Positions 22,201 to 34,111 of a stretch of DNA of 64,000 nucleotides are shown here, piece by piece. Below the pieces are notes generated by a model. That model saw only the letters and a program-made list of their open reading frames with translations, made no database searches and was not told where the DNA came from. Position numbers and translations under genes: made by a program. The stretch is from assembly GCA_022113835.1 (NCBI GenBank), contig JAILWY010000007.1, positions 10,269,001 to 10,333,000 of the forward strand, written 5' to 3'. The first letter of the stretch is position 1. The number at the start of each line of letters is the position of its first letter. Origin of the DNA: Atopsyche davidsoni (lineage: Eukaryota > Arthropoda > Insecta > Trichoptera > Hydrobiosidae).

Positions 22201-22766
22201 TTTCATAGTTTTTCTCTGCTGATTATATTTTATACACAAATATGTGTGCGTGTATGATTGTGAACAACTCAATAAATTGAAATTCAAGTTATAATATCAC
22301 GAGGCACTCCGATATTATCAATAGAACATCTGTTAATTGCCGGCCTAAAGAGTTGCTACCTAACAACAAATAACACGAAACCAGGTGTTTCGATGAGCGG
22401 CGCGCGAGGCTCGAACCCACGCTCTCGGGTTTACAAACAAGGCGTCAGAGCGCATATCATTACGTTGATTTATTACCGAGAGATGTTCGCCAGTTTGTTT
22501 TCTCGGTGCGCCCGCGGATAGCTGAGGAATAAAAACACGGCGAGTTCGTCCTAGTGGGGAATTACCGTTAATAAAAAAGTTCATACGTCACGGAGTATAT
22601 TATGCGGACGTGGAAAAGAACGATTCGGCGAAGCCAACACAAGGCAGGCATTTTGGAGCGTAGGCTTATATTACTTTTAGTTTTGCCGCAAGTAAAATCA
22701 TATTTTTGACGCAATAAATCTAAACAGTATTAACAGTCGTTAGTCAATATTTGTATATGCATTGTA

Positions 22767-23334
22767 CAGGGTGTCCAAAGAGAATATCGGGTATTTGTTA
22801 GTTCAGTAAAACAAAAACTACAAGTAACCAAGTATTTTTTTTTATTGTAGATTATAAGAAAACAAAATAGAAAATTATTTCAAAAAGATGATGTTATCCA
22901 AATGGTGATAACGTTACGCTGCTGGCACTCTTTTAATCTGGAACGAAGATTGCTGATATCACACTGACACATAGCCCTTGATATTGCTACAATTTCTGAC
23001 CTGATATTTTGATTCAATTCCGTTAGGTTTATCGGATTATTCTCATAAACCCTACTTTTAAGGTATCCCCATACGAAATAGTCAAGAGGGCTAAGGTCGG
23101 GGCTTCTGGGAGGCCAGTTGACGTTACCTCTACGTGAAATGACCTTATTAGGGAATAATTCGTTAACAGCTTCAATTGATTGATTGTATGCATGCCAATT
23201 GGCCCCGTCTTGTTAGAACCACGTTCTTGAGTTGAAACCATGAAACTCCTGCAACTCTGGACCCAAAAATTTTCGCAGCATATCGCAATAACGGTCATTA
23301 TTCACATTCACCCGATATTCTTTTTGGACACCCT
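22767..23334 (-). mobile_element. Tc1/mariner-like deletion derivative, copy B
   Basis: The left end CAGGGTGTCCAAAGAGAATA is identical to copy A and preceded by TA. The right end is slightly eroded (GGACACCC then TTA instead of TGTA). The element has the same internal deletion as copies A and C but carries an extra ~40 bp near its left end (CTACAAGTAACCAAG and a poly-T run). Confidence 0.88.
22880..23320 (-). pseudogene. Transposase C-terminal relic, copy B
   Basis: The minus strand encodes the same C-terminal DDE-domain half as copy A, including the NWPPRSPDLSPLDYFVWGYL segment. It is broken by indels around the second catalytic Asp region: sequence corresponding to QDGA is rearranged near 23195-23225. 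The open frame visible at 23029-23298 is an out-of-frame shadow, not the transposase frame. Confidence 0.75.
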
Positions 23335-23450
23335 TATGTTGATAAGTATGCAACACGCTTGGAATCCTGTGTATAGCTATAAGATAGGTTGTATATTTAC
23401 AAGCTCATATCAGATAAGAAAATTTTAGATACTGTCGAAAGAGGATAAGA

Positions 23451-23720
23451 ATAAATGTCCTGAGCAGGACTCACTGCACTCCCCTCATTCTTTTCAAATT
23501 CTGCAAATTTATTCGGCATATAAGAAATAAATGTTTTTAGTGGGACTTATCGTGCTCTCCTTGTTCCTGTCGCGGTAAACTCGCTCGTACTTTCGGATAT
23601 TTCTGGTCTATCAGACCAGATACAGGCGTATTAGCATCGGACGAAATGTTTATTAGGACTGACTGTGCACCCTTTGTACCTGCCGAAGTGGACTCGCCCA
23701 TATTCCTGGCTAATGAGGGC
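23451..23720 (+). repeat. Degenerate tandem repeat, ~75-115 bp period
   Basis: Three diverged units begin near 23451, 23527 and 23642 with AAATGT..(T)TA/CTGAG..GGACT..., continuing to TGCACTCC/TGCTCTCC/TGCACCCT and later AACTCGCTCG or GGACTCGCCC. The match is loose but ordered. Confidence 0.5.
23602..23620. repeat. Perfect 8-bp hairpin
   Basis: TCTGGTCT and AGACCAGA flank ATC. It lies between the second and third degenerate repeat units. Confidence 0.85.
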
Positions 23721-23764
23721 TCGTTATACCTGTGCGGAAACGTTTAAGGTCCTGGAATTAATTA

Positions 23765-25290
23765 ACATAACATAAATTCATTTTTATTCCAGTCCTATTT
23801 GCATCTGTTTTCCCGGTATTTACAAAAAATCTTCTCTGTTTACTAAATTAACTAAGTCGTTAAAAAAATAACGGAAACAATGTTTAATTTGCATATTTTT
23901 TTTTATTTTTTCAATATTATATTAGAACATAAATTTGTTATTGTTCATAATTGTGTTAATTTGTAAAACTATTTTATCATTATCTTTTTGGGTAAGATAA
24001 AACTATGCAGCTATCTTTTTTACTTACAATAAATGCTTTATTTAATTTAAAACAACGTAATATTTTGTGTAATTAGGGGAATTATTAAATTTAACCTAAA
24101 AGTGTAATAAAATTAAATACATATAAAATTACAAATAACCTACATTTAAATTAAAACTTCTTTTCTTATATTTAATACTAATTACTTTCCTAATAATATT
24201 AAAGTAAATTTATTAGCTTAAAATATTGTATAATTTGATTAAATTTAATTAAAAACAAATTGTTTTAGTAACACAATGTTTTAGAAATTTTCCTATAAAC
24301 ATCACGCCATACTAAAGGAGCACAAATAGAGTTTTTTTAATCAAAGCTTAAATTTTAAGTACACGTAATTAACTACATAATTGAACAAAGCATGCAATCA
24401 GCATATTATTGATAAAGAAATGCATTGCGTGCAGACTTTTGTTTACACAAACTGCATAGCATGATTGACAAACGCGTGATTAAACAAACCCTAATTTTCC
24501 TGTCCATCAAAGCCTTTATTATAACCTATTATTATAACCCTCCTGGAAAATTTAATTATTGCATAGAATTAGACATCCAACGTGACACATAATTATGATA
24601 CACAATAAATGTTCAGTCATTTTACGTGGGTTGTTATAAAAAAACCTAATTAATTAAGTCAACGGGTGACAGGTTTGTCACAGATCTATGATAATCGTTA
24701 TTTGTTTAATCAAAATCCATTTATGTTTTATTAATAATAAAAAAAACTTTCTTACAAAGCATAACCTTTAACATATATAAAAGTGATTTTTTGTCGAATT
24801 TTAGAAGTATTAATACTGTAACCAAATATATATTTAACCATGATGCCTTAGCATCACTATGCAGGAGTTAAGTGTTCTAAACAGTTAATAATTCCGGTGA
24901 GTATAAGTTATGTTATCTTCATAATTAATCATTGGTTTTAAAAGGGAACAAGATATTCGACACCCCATAGGGTGAAATGTTAATTTCGGAGGATGCATTT
25001 TTTTGTGGAAGCACCCCTTATAGAAATGTATAAATCATTTCTGATTAAGGTTAGGGTATATTTTCATATGATATTTATTTAAATAAACTTATTAAGAATG
25101 GTATAAGATAATTTATTATATGTCCTTAAATACAATGTTACGTTTTTTTATCAAATAGTAGTTATAATAAAATCTTTAAATATTTATTTAGGAAATCAGA
25201 ATATTTCTTTAATTGCTTTTATTGTTGAGTAATTTATATCACAACTGTGATGGTATTAAATCTTTTGTGGTAATAAATTATTTTTATTTT
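23765..25290. other. Very AT-rich noncoding stretch
   Basis: No gene or element recognised; long A/T-dominated sequence with almost no CpG. Confidence 0.45.
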
Positions 25291-25293
25291 AGG

Positions 25294-25320
25294 CATATAT
25301 ATATATATATATATATATAT
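25294..25320. repeat. (AT)n microsatellite
   Basis: About thirteen AT dinucleotides in a row. Confidence 0.95.
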
Positions 25321-25834
25321 TTAAAAACTAGATTGCCCCAACATTCATATGAAACATAAATAATTATTTTATTGATAAAGTTAAATTAACATCTCGCCTA
25401 AAACATGAATATAAGATGGTTCAAACTCATCACATCTTAAAGTTAGTTTTAATTACTCTTAAGCCAGAAACCCAAAACGTCTCGTCTCTGGAAGAGTAAC
25501 AAAATCAATTAAGTATTTAAAATATGTTTGCGGAGGCAGGGGTCTCAAAACGAATGCAGGGACTCGCAACATGACGTCCGCGAGGTTATATCATTAAATA
25601 CAAAATGTATCTTCACTGTAGCCCTGTACTAATTTTGATACAAAGTAAGAGAAAAATCGTGCTTTTACCTCCGAGTCGTGTAAAATGTCCTTTAATTTAA
25701 TTATTCGAGTAACCGCAAAAAATGCAACGCATTCTTGAATCGCTATTAAAAGTTAAATGTATCTGCAGGTTTTGGCGACCGGTTAAAACTCGATTATTGA
25801 GTATCATACAGCGATTTTGCCTCTTTAATGTTTC

Positions 25835-25868
25835 TACATTTTGGTATCCAGTCTGGGGCCATTTTCAG
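25835..25868 (-). repeat. Hairpin core of foldback family
   Basis: The minus strand reads CTGAAAATGGCCCCAGACTG, then GATACCAAAATGTAG. The upstream flank (25762-25785) has CAGGTTTTGGCGACCGG, also seen in the inverted repeat at 12.08 kb. Confidence 0.5.
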
Positions 25869-27400
25869 AAAGTTTGTATTTATTATATAATACATAAAAT
25901 ATTAATTAAAAAATCTTAAAAACCTCATAAAACATAACCGGCTATGAAAACTTTAAGCACTTGCAAACGTCGAAGCTCCAAGTTTGTGAAATTAACTTTA
26001 AGTTCAGGTTTTGTCGAGGTGTTTTGCACTAACTTTTTTTCAGTTAATAATTTTTTTTTAAATATTTATCTCAATAAAAAGACGTATTTCTAGAATTTTT
26101 TCAGATTTTTTTGCGCTAAGAATTATAATCTTAATAATAACAATAACTTACACAAAGTATTAAAGGCAAAGCTTTGTCACAGTATGAAAAAAATGGAATG
26201 ATTAATGATGCTCTTATTATGTTTAAAAATTTTAGTTTAACCCATATTTAATCTCTCCTTAATAGCTATTTTTTCATAAAATAACACCTCATTAACAGTA
26301 AAACCGTGCAATTATCATCACACCAGACAACGACGAAAAAACGCCACAAAGGCTCTTCAAATTTAACTTCTTCGCTCTTTAACGCAACAAGCTTTTTAAA
26401 AGCTTCGTAAAATTAATGTCTTGGGTGGTACGAAGCTTTTGCACTAAAAAGCGCCGCATTATGTACGGACCTTATCGAGGCGATAGCTTTTGATGTTTAT
26501 GTAGCAGATTTGTGCTTGGAGCTTTTGCTGTAAGCAAATCGCTGAAGTGAGAAAGCTAGTTAATTAAAGTTATGGTGCCTAATAGTGCTGTCACTATTTC
26601 AGATAATTTGTCTTCAAAGTGCCAAGTTTTAGAAACTTTTAAGTTTGTAATTGCTTCTAACTCGACTTTTAAACTTCTACGCGATCGATTATATTTTACC
26701 CATTCTAAAGACTGGGATATTATGGACGGATGAAATGTTGCCTAAACCAGAATGATTGATTACATGAATGTCGATTGTGAAATCGATAGCAGCGATGATC
26801 ATTCTTACGGTTATGTTTACAAAAATTGTATCTTCGATTCAATATCAATAATAAAACGATTATTAATGAAATACATCCTGTAGAAAACAAAATAACATTT
26901 ATCTTGTAAACATACAAAGAATCACACTTCACTGTAAATGCTTTGTCACGTCAGTTTGCCTAATTTTGTATGACTCCACATCGATGACAAATGTAAAACA
27001 CAATAATCCATAATATTTATTTGAGTTGAGGGAGGAAAAACCCAAGACGCTTGAGTTATTTTAAGTAATTTCCCAGCCATTTAGCTAACCATGACCGAAT
27101 TATATATATTTTTGATCAAAAAATATTTTTATAACAATATAAATTCTCGCTGTCTCAATGACTCTAAAGCTTAGTAAGCTATCGATTTCGGAAGACGAAG
27201 CCTTTCGGAAGGTGAAGCCTTGGAGTTATGGATTTGAGTCCGTGTGTCCTTTTAAGACTGTTTATATAAAACTAGTCGATTTGTATGGGTGAAAATTGCG
27301 AACAATTCTAAAATAACGACCAGAAACGAAGGCTTTGATAAATATTTTTAAAAAAAACACGTATGCCCCGGCAGCTAGTTTATTACCGACCGGTGAGAGT
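25869..27400. other. AT-rich noncoding stretch
   Basis: No gene supported. Scattered AGCTTTT motifs at 26.39-26.53 kb resemble those of the 37.3-kb array. Nothing else recognised. Confidence 0.35.
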
Positions 27401-27407
27401 TTATTAA

Positions 27408-27617
27408 ACTCAATATTTTTGACAAAACCTACTCGGTGGAATTTCATTTAAATATTTAAAAAAAATTACTTTTGTGATTTTTCCACGCGTTTAATTTTAT
27501 CGGGGATCGGTTTCTCAGACTCTGTTGGATAACTCCAACGGGAAAGGTTGGCGAAACCGGTCACTAATAAAATTAAACATGTGAATAAATCACAAAAGTA
27601 TTTTATTAAAAATATTA
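27408..27617. repeat. Foldback of two GAAACCGGTCAC-family copies
   Basis: A minus-strand copy (27408-27517) and a plus-strand copy (27536-27617) face each other. TTACTTTTGTGATTTTTCCA with TTTAATTTTAT on the left pairs with ATAAAATTAAAC and AATCACAAAAGTA on the right. The two arms share TTAAAC/ACAAAAGTA features not seen in other family copies, so they match each other best. Confidence 0.7.
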
Positions 27618-27924
27618 GTTTAAATTGAGGCATTTTTACAATGATAACAAAACATAATAGAGGACAGCAGCTGGCCCATGTTCTCCTGACAACAAAACGT
27701 GTGAATCTATTACCTTTTAACATAATCTCCAATGCGAGTCATGAACGTGCCTGAATATGCCCTCATCAGAACAGTGAGGTCGCTTTCTGCTGCAGAGGCC
27801 ATGGACTCGCAGACGATCACGTCCATGCACTGTTGGTGCTCGGTCGCTAAATTGGCAGTTCTAAAGTATTATATGCCGCCAAGACGCGCATGTGAGTTGT
27901 GTGTTATTGTTCTGGATCTCGCCC

Positions 27925-27975
27925 ACGCGCCCTGATTGGTCGCCGGAGCCCGCGGCCCGCGCTGATTGGACAGTA
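27925..27975 (-). promoter_or_regulatory. Paired CCAAT boxes in GC-rich patch
   Basis: CTGATTGG occurs at 27932-27939 and again at 27962-27969. On the minus strand each reads CCAATCAG, a full NF-Y-type CCAAT box. They are exactly 30 bp apart and separated by CGCCGGAGCCCGCGGCCCGC. GC-rich DNA with paired CCAAT boxes is typical of promoters, but no TATA box or transcript is visible. Confidence 0.35.
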
Positions 27976-28044
27976 TCGGCTGTAAATTTGATCATCTGAC
28001 TACGCACCCATACATAACAGCTATAAAAAAATAGTTTTTTTTAA

Positions 28045-28253
28045 TAATGATTAAGAACATTTTTTTAAATATTGAAAATTGATTAAAGAAACTCTTAGAA
28101 AAATATATCAACGTGATTTGTGCGGGATTCGAACCCACATCCCCTCGCTTACATGGCAGGTGCATTACCAACTATGCTAACCAATCACTAGTACTAGACA
28201 AGAATTTTTAATAATCATATCCTATAAATGAAACAATGTTCTTATTATGCCTA
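28045..28253 (-). mobile_element. tRNA-derived repeat, copy 1 of a tandem pair
   Basis: On the minus strand: AATAAGAACATTGTTTCATT, then a tRNA-like body (28113-28188), then a tail GAAAATTGATTAAAGAA-type (reverse sense) ending in TTAATCATTA. The outer edges ATGATTAAGAACATT and AATGTTCTTATTATG are inverted relative to each other. The 209 bp are identical to 28443-28651 at an offset of 398. Confidence 0.85.
28113..28188 (-). other. tRNA-like body of SINE-type repeat
   Basis: 76 nt on the minus strand with A box TTAGCATAGTTGGTAATGC and B box GGGTTCGAATCCC. Acceptor ends GTGATTG and AAATCAC pair at six of seven positions. The anticodon arm CCTGC-CATGTAA-GCGAGG is mismatched and lacks U33. I judge it a SINE head, not a working tRNA gene, because the same body is repeated at 28.5, 55.8 and 60.4 kb. 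Confidence 0.75.
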
Positions 28254-28442
28254 ATTAAATATTGTGTGACTTGCAATACTAGACTTTTAACACAAAGTAC
28301 TGAGTGAAGCATTTTAAATCCAATCTGGATATTAGTCTATTTAATTATGTCAATACACGTACTTGTTAAATTTAATTATTGGTTTTTGTGAAGACCATCT
28401 CACAGGAAGTACGATTTTACCTATACAGGTTTAATTGATTGA
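28254..28442 (-). repeat. Spacer with extra tail of the tRNA-derived family
   Basis: The right part (about 28378-28442) carries TGTGAAGACCATC, AGTACGATTTTACC and CTATACAGGTTTAATTGATT, the family tail also seen at 7.3 and 60.5 kb. The left part is AT-rich. Confidence 0.65.
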
Positions 28443-28651
28443 TAATGATTAAGAACATTTTTTTAAATATTGAAAATTGATTAAAGAAACTCTTAGAAAA
28501 ATATATCAACGTGATTTGTGCGGGATTCGAACCCACATCCCCTCGCTTACATGGCAGGTGCATTACCAACTATGCTAACCAATCACTAGTACTAGACAAG
28601 AATTTTTAATAATCATATCCTATAAATGAAACAATGTTCTTATTATGCCTA
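28443..28651 (-). mobile_element. tRNA-derived repeat, copy 2 of a tandem pair
   Basis: Identical over 209 bp to 28045-28253. The tRNA-like body lies at 28511-28586. Identity over the whole unit, including the degenerate anticodon arm, points to a recent local duplication or gene conversion rather than two independent insertions. An assembly artefact is also possible. Confidence 0.85.
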
Positions 28652-29539
28652 AAAAAAAAATTGACATAAGTAATCAAACTTATCAAAATGAAAACAGCCA
28701 AGTACAAAAGTATAAAAATATTTTTACGTTATTGTTATTGAGTTATTGCAGGTTCAAAGTCAACGGTGATACACCTGTTTTATAGCAAATAGTAAAAATA
28801 TGTATTTATTACAGTTTTTGAAAAGGGTGTATATACCCCATACTACCATGTTTTCTTCTCAGACGAAGTCGAAATGCAAAAGTATTTTTTTGTGTGTAAA
28901 ATTGACGTTTTAATTCTGACATGCTATATAAAAAAGAAATCATTGATATACAATTTTTTTTAATGATTATTTTGTAGTATTTTAATATGACTTTTATATA
29001 ACAGGATTAAAATAATTATTCTGCGACGAACTGTTCTCTACACTGTGTGCACTGTGAGCGCGTGGGCACTCTAAAGTACAGTGGGCTGTAAATGGAGTCG
29101 GCGGGACATTTCCGTATTATTACTTTAGATTAGATTTATTATATTATTTTTCAAATAAGATAGATATATAGATAATGTATGTACTAACAATTTATGTCTC
29201 ACGCAACTTTGTATAATTAAAACTAAGTAGCAACAAGCTTTATGTATCTTCTGCAGATCGTTGTTAACAAAGATTTACACTTTCATTAATACCTTTAAAA
29301 CCAGTTAAAAAGTATGCCAACTCTCATGATCATAATAAAATTTATAAAAGGGTTAGCAGTAATTAATCATTCATTGGTTTAAGAAGGTAATCCATTCAAA
29401 AACGAAGCGACTAAAATAACATCCTTAAAAAAAAAAATTTTAGGATCTTTCTGGTCGTTCGATGTGTAATATTTTAATTCGTTTTGTATAAATGTCAGTT
29501 CTCATAGACCGAATCAATGTTAAAAAAAAACTGCGGATA
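28652..29539. other. AT-rich noncoding stretch
   Basis: No gene or element recognised; a small GC-balanced patch sits at about 29030-29120. Confidence 0.4.
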
Positions 29540-29720
29540 ATTTCATCACAATCCGAATCTCCCTGGTGTTATTGATTATCGAGAAACTTCGCTCCATCAA
29601 TCTCCGGCCAGATCGGACGCGCCGATGCGCAGCCGGCGCGGTACCGAATCCGACACATCCCCGCCATAAAAAACATGTCCATATTAATTGATTTGTATTA
29701 CAATAATGAATCATGCTCGG
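29540..29720. promoter_or_regulatory. Candidate regulatory island
   Basis: Contains TTATTGATTATCGAG, CCATCAATC, CCATATTAATTGATTTG and ACAATAATG cores around a GC-rich centre (GATCGGACGCGCCGATGCGC). The density of ATTA/TGAT cores and lack of low-complexity sequence suggest regulatory DNA. Confidence 0.28.
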
Positions 29721-30251
29721 TATGACGGTAAAAAATTTAAACAATATTAGCTTGCAGTACTCGGTGTGTTTTTCATTCGCTTTTTTGTTTTGTTTCACGC
29801 AGTATAGTGCGTCGAGTGAAATATTACATCGCGTCGAAATGTAATAGCCTAGTGGTTAGTAGATTACGACATTTTTTAACCGTGAGCGTTAATAATGTAA
29901 ATCTTGTCTGCTACGGACTAAAAATTAAATTTATAATTTATTTCACATTGTTTTGTACATATATGCAGCAAATGCAGCTATTAATTTTTCATGTACAACA
30001 ATACCATTTTAAACATAAATATGTTTTAATATTAGCTAAATGGGTCGAAGATTACAAAAATGATTTTGCAATAGTAATATTTTTGTAATGAAGAACTTCA
30101 CCAGACCTTGAAACATGAATCAGTCTTTCTAAAATAAGTTTTCATTGTCTCTTAGCCACTTGGCTCAAATTATTAAAACAAAAAAAAGATTATTTGTGAT
30201 CACATTCTGTGTATCGATCACGTACTGTGTTTTATAATAGTATTAGTTTTT
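29721..30251. other. AT-rich noncoding stretch
   Basis: No gene recognised. Confidence 0.4.
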
Positions 30252-30600
30252 ACATCTTCTTTTGATGCCTCTCCTCAGAGGAGGTTGAGCTTGTATTCAT
30301 GGTTTTCTAAGGGGAAAATAGTGTAGTGGGTCCTCAGGTCCTTCTACACCGCAGTCTAACAAAGCTCTGGCGTTTAGATCGGATATTTTTTTTGCAGCAA
30401 ACTACAGAAAAAATAGCAGAACCACCCCCACGTACTTCCAGAGCACATTCCTCTACAATCATTCCAAGTCCACTACTCCGTTTCCGAACGTTTACACATA
30501 CTCAGTGTTAGAATGACAGCCATGCACAAGCAACAGAATTGCGGAGAGCGGGGAGGTTTTTTGCTGAATTTATAAAATATATTAATCTCAAAAGTTAAGA
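30252..30600 (+). repeat. Dispersed repeat X
   Basis: Begins ATCTTCTTTTGATGCCTCTC and includes TTCATGGTTTTCTAAGGGGA, CCTTCTACACCGCAGT, AAAGCTCTGGCGTTTAGATC and GCAGCAAACTACAGAAAAAA, in the same order as 58.74 kb but with about 75 bp missing after CCGCAGT. It ends with GGAGAGCGGGGAGGT, as in the copy at 13.4 kb. Confidence 0.8.
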
Positions 30601-30686
30601 TGATATTGTAGCAGTGTACTCTAACAGATGTGTTTATATTAATAATGCTTTCGTTGGCATGTAACAAAGCGAAATGGGAACAACAG

Positions 30687-30750
30687 GTCGAGCCCAGACC
30701 CCGGGGCGGCGCGGCCCCCGGGGCGGAGGCTCCGGGCGCGGCGGCACAGC
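30687..30750. other. Short GC-rich palindromic patch
   Basis: CCCCGGGGCGGCGCGGCCCC is followed by a second CGGGGCGG block, an imperfect duplication with local palindromes in otherwise AT-rich DNA. Confidence 0.6.
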
Positions 30751-30799
30751 CTCTATTAGGGTTTCTTCGGCAAATACTTTTGGCAAGAAACAAATAAAC

Positions 30800-33550
30800 T
30801 TCTCATTTACATATTGATTACTTTATTCAAAACATATCAATATTTTAACTGTGTGAAAACCTTCAGACCACCTGCGCGCCTCTAAGTATGGGTTTTCGTT
30901 GTATTCGAGTCCGGGTGATCGAAATATGTTCATGTCAGTTTAATGCATTCAATATACGTCAGTTTTACAAATGTTTGAACAAATGATCATTTTCTAGTCC
31001 GTTTTGCGAAAAATCCACTGCACCAATCGAAAAAATTTAAATGCAAAAAGTTTGATACATTCCTTCTTCCGAATAAAATATATTTTTATTTCTTATAAAT
31101 TTACTATTAATATGATAAATATGTGTTTTTCCGATTGAAGTGTAGGAATTTGGAGATTCATCTGGTCTATTTTACAAAAGTCCAAAACATTTAAAAGTTT
31201 TTTTTTCAATTGAAATTAAAAGATTAAATATAAACCATGTGCGCCTTATTATTTTAAAAATTAAAAAAAAAAAAATCATTAACAAACTTTGGTTTTGAAA
31301 AGTCGTCATTTTATCCAATTTTTAACATCTTCAAGATTTTATTTTACCCTTAAAATGGACGTTAATTAAATAATAAAAAATCTGTTTACATATATAGATT
31401 ATCTTTTTATTAATAACTTACGAATTATCAGTTATATCTTGACAGTCATTTCATAATTTAAAAAAAAAAAACAATAAGAGATAACTATTTTAAGATCGCC
31501 CTGTAAGTCGTTGCGCCAGCTGACTGGTGCAGATGCATTGTTGAAGAGAAGGCCGTCAGTTTATATATCATTTTTACCGGAACACTCAAAAATATTAAAA
31601 TCGTATGGCAGAGAGCTTCAGAACTCCCATGTATCAAAGCAAATTCGTATGGAACATGCTAATGTATGCAGGGAACACGGCGCGGTGAGTGCAGCAGTCA
31701 ATAATCTCAAAAATAATATTTAAAGTATTTATTGGTTATAAAATATGTTGAAAACCACAAAAATGTTAAATATATAACATAGAAGCAACCCTATTCCTGG
31801 CATTCTAGATTTTCTGGGTTGCAATATGATGATTTGATCACGTGAAGAGAAGATAATTCTAGGCTTATAAAGAGGCAGCTCTTGGTTCAAGAAGCCAGGA
31901 TTCCTTCGGTTTTACCCTTGGTAGTCTCTTTTTCCTTTCTCATAACATGCCCGCGGTAATTTCTAAATAGACACAGCTGATTCCACTTACGTTTATGAAT
32001 AGAAACCTTGGAAAATTTCAAGAGGTATTTTGTTACTAACATTGCAAGCTAATTAGTGAATTACACTCTCTTGAATTAATTAACACTTGCTGAATCGTCA
32101 TAAAATACAAGCCTATTGGTTTGGGCCACGTTGTGATACGAAAGTTAATGTATGTGTAATGATTACCTGTGATTGTTATTCTGATTAAATACAGACAAGC
32201 GGAAAATACATTCATTGATGCAATCCCTCTCGAAAAAAAATTTTGGCATGCGACGTAGTATAAAGTTGTTAAAATATGATATGAAGCTTTAAATAAACTG
32301 ACACTGGATGTATTTACAAATATATGCTGTGTTGTTATTTTTTTATTATTATATAAGCTTTAGCTTCAATTAGAATTTTTTTTACAAATTCTTTTATTAA
32401 CCTTTGTAAGAAATTAGACAATTCATTGCCAAAGAAAAGGTTGGCAGCAAATAATCATTTAAATTTTCATGCTAGGTTATTGAGAAATTATTTTTGGAAT
32501 TTTTGATTTTGGACATCGTAAATACTGCACCGAGGAGTCTGAAGTATCGGTTCGGATTTCGACTTTGTGTAATGTCGAGTGCTTTGTGCAAAAAGGAAAT
32601 TTGCAACAAAAAGCTGAATTGTATAATTAAAATTCAATAAAACGAATTGAGCACATACATTATGCATTTCAAGTTCATTGAAAAGGTGAAAATAATTCAC
32701 GAACTTAAAGCTGAATGAATGAAATTTAAAATCATCAAACGGAGTTGAGGAGGCGGTGTTTGGAATTTATCAAATCACAGTAAACATGCATCAGAGAATG
32801 TTTTATGGAGAGAGTGCATTGAACGTGCATAAAATTTATAAATTTCATAGAAAAAATAATAGCTCTAACAAGACATGAATCAGGATTTTGTAAGGTTTGG
32901 TAAGCACTTTTGTACTTTTTACAATTACAGTAATTATCAAGAATACATAAAATAAAATGTACTCAAATAAGGCTACATCTGTATTCAGCCGCCCCTTCGA
33001 GGGTAGCATTTTTTCAATCTCATGAATTTAAACAACAACCCTGAACAACGCAATTATTACTTGTAAATACTTCTGAGCTACATAAAGAAGAATTCTATTT
33101 ATAGCATTCAATATATATTTTAATTAAAGAGATAGACATTGAATTCATAGCATACAGAATATTTTTATTTTTATTTTTCTAAGCAATTAGATCCATCTAT
33201 GCCTTTCAACTGTAATATAAAATGTAAAACCATACAAACATAAAATTTGCCTTACCTTCTTCTCAAAATCATTACAAACCAAACATATGTAAATAATAAA
33301 ACTTTATATTGAGGTTTTTTTTTGTTTAACATTAATCACCTAAACAAGATAAAAAATTGTTATGATAGTGTAAATTATATTTAAAAATTACTTAAATGGT
33401 GATAATTAAAAAAAATAAATGCTTTAGGTAAAAAAATTCCTAAATGATATTTTTTTGTAAGAATCACGAGCATCTGTCAATAGAGCCTCATTCGTGAGGC
33501 GTCACTAATTTTTTTTGCTTTGATTTGGCACTTTGAAATGACTTACCCAC
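30800..33550. other. AT-rich noncoding stretch
   Basis: No gene or transposon end recognised. A small frame at 31511-31723 has a mixed amino-acid content but no known motif. Confidence 0.4.
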
Positions 33551-33554
33551 AAAC

Positions 33555-33634
33555 TGTCAGGGAGGCTTATTTCGGCGACGTCTTCGCGTTTAACCCTGAT
33601 GAAGACTTATGATTCTCAGCGTAAATCCCTGACA
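33555..33634 (+). repeat. Foldback with CTGATGA core
   Basis: TGTCAGGGA (33555-33563) and TCCCTGACA (33626-33634) are inverted. Between them lies CCCTGATGAAGACTTATG, then a CTCAGCGTAAAT segment. An intact CTGATGA block occurs, but the second block is TAAAT rather than GAAAC. Probable member of the hairpin-core family. Confidence 0.45.
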
Positions 33635-34092
33635 TTTTTTATTTCCAAGTTCAGAAAAATCTCTTTTCTTTCAACGAGAAACGGCGAGAAACATTTCCAT
33701 TAAATGGTATTTAAAAATTTTCATTTTCGAAACTTAAGCTACTTATAAACTACTTTATAAATTATTAGTATAAACAATAAAAAAAACAACATTAAATTAA
33801 AAGCTTTTTAAATTTTAAATAAAGATAAAGAAGTAGTAGAAACTCTTATATTATTTTGAATATTTATATTTAAGTTTTTTCATTGACAGCCGATCCCTTA
33901 AACTAGTAAGTAGTAATATTTAAGTTTATCTACATTTTAGAAATCATGATAACTTTATGTCGTTTTAGATATATATTCATGGTTAAAAATATAACGATAT
34001 GACGTAATTTTCATCCCTCTGCACCCTGTGAGAGTAAAATGCATACCCTCACCTCGGGAAGGCAACTTTTATTCACACCCTGACCGTCGCTT

Positions 34093-34111
34093 GGTGACAT
34101 GAGCTGTCACC
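34093..34111. promoter_or_regulatory. Palindromic TGACA/TGTCA pair
   Basis: GGTGACA and TGTCACC flank TGAGC as a perfect 7-bp inverted repeat in a balanced patch (34010-34150). TGACA is the Meis/Hth-class core, here as an inverted pair, followed by ATCAATCATT. A decayed tRNA-like A box (TAGTCTAATGGTTAGGGC) lies just downstream at about 34158. Confidence 0.35.

Noticed and set aside
23029..23298. Open frame in mariner copy B
   Set aside because: It is a different frame from the transposase relic; the conserved DDE residues are in another minus-strand frame.
28113..28188. Functional tRNA gene
   Set aside because: A and B boxes are good, but the anticodon loop lacks U33, the stem is mismatched, and the same body recurs as a dispersed repeat.
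30473..30793. 106-codon minus-strand frame over a GC-rich patch
   Set aside because: Ala/Pro/Gly content follows from the CCCCGGGG duplication; it runs into the dispersed repeat X and has no domain.
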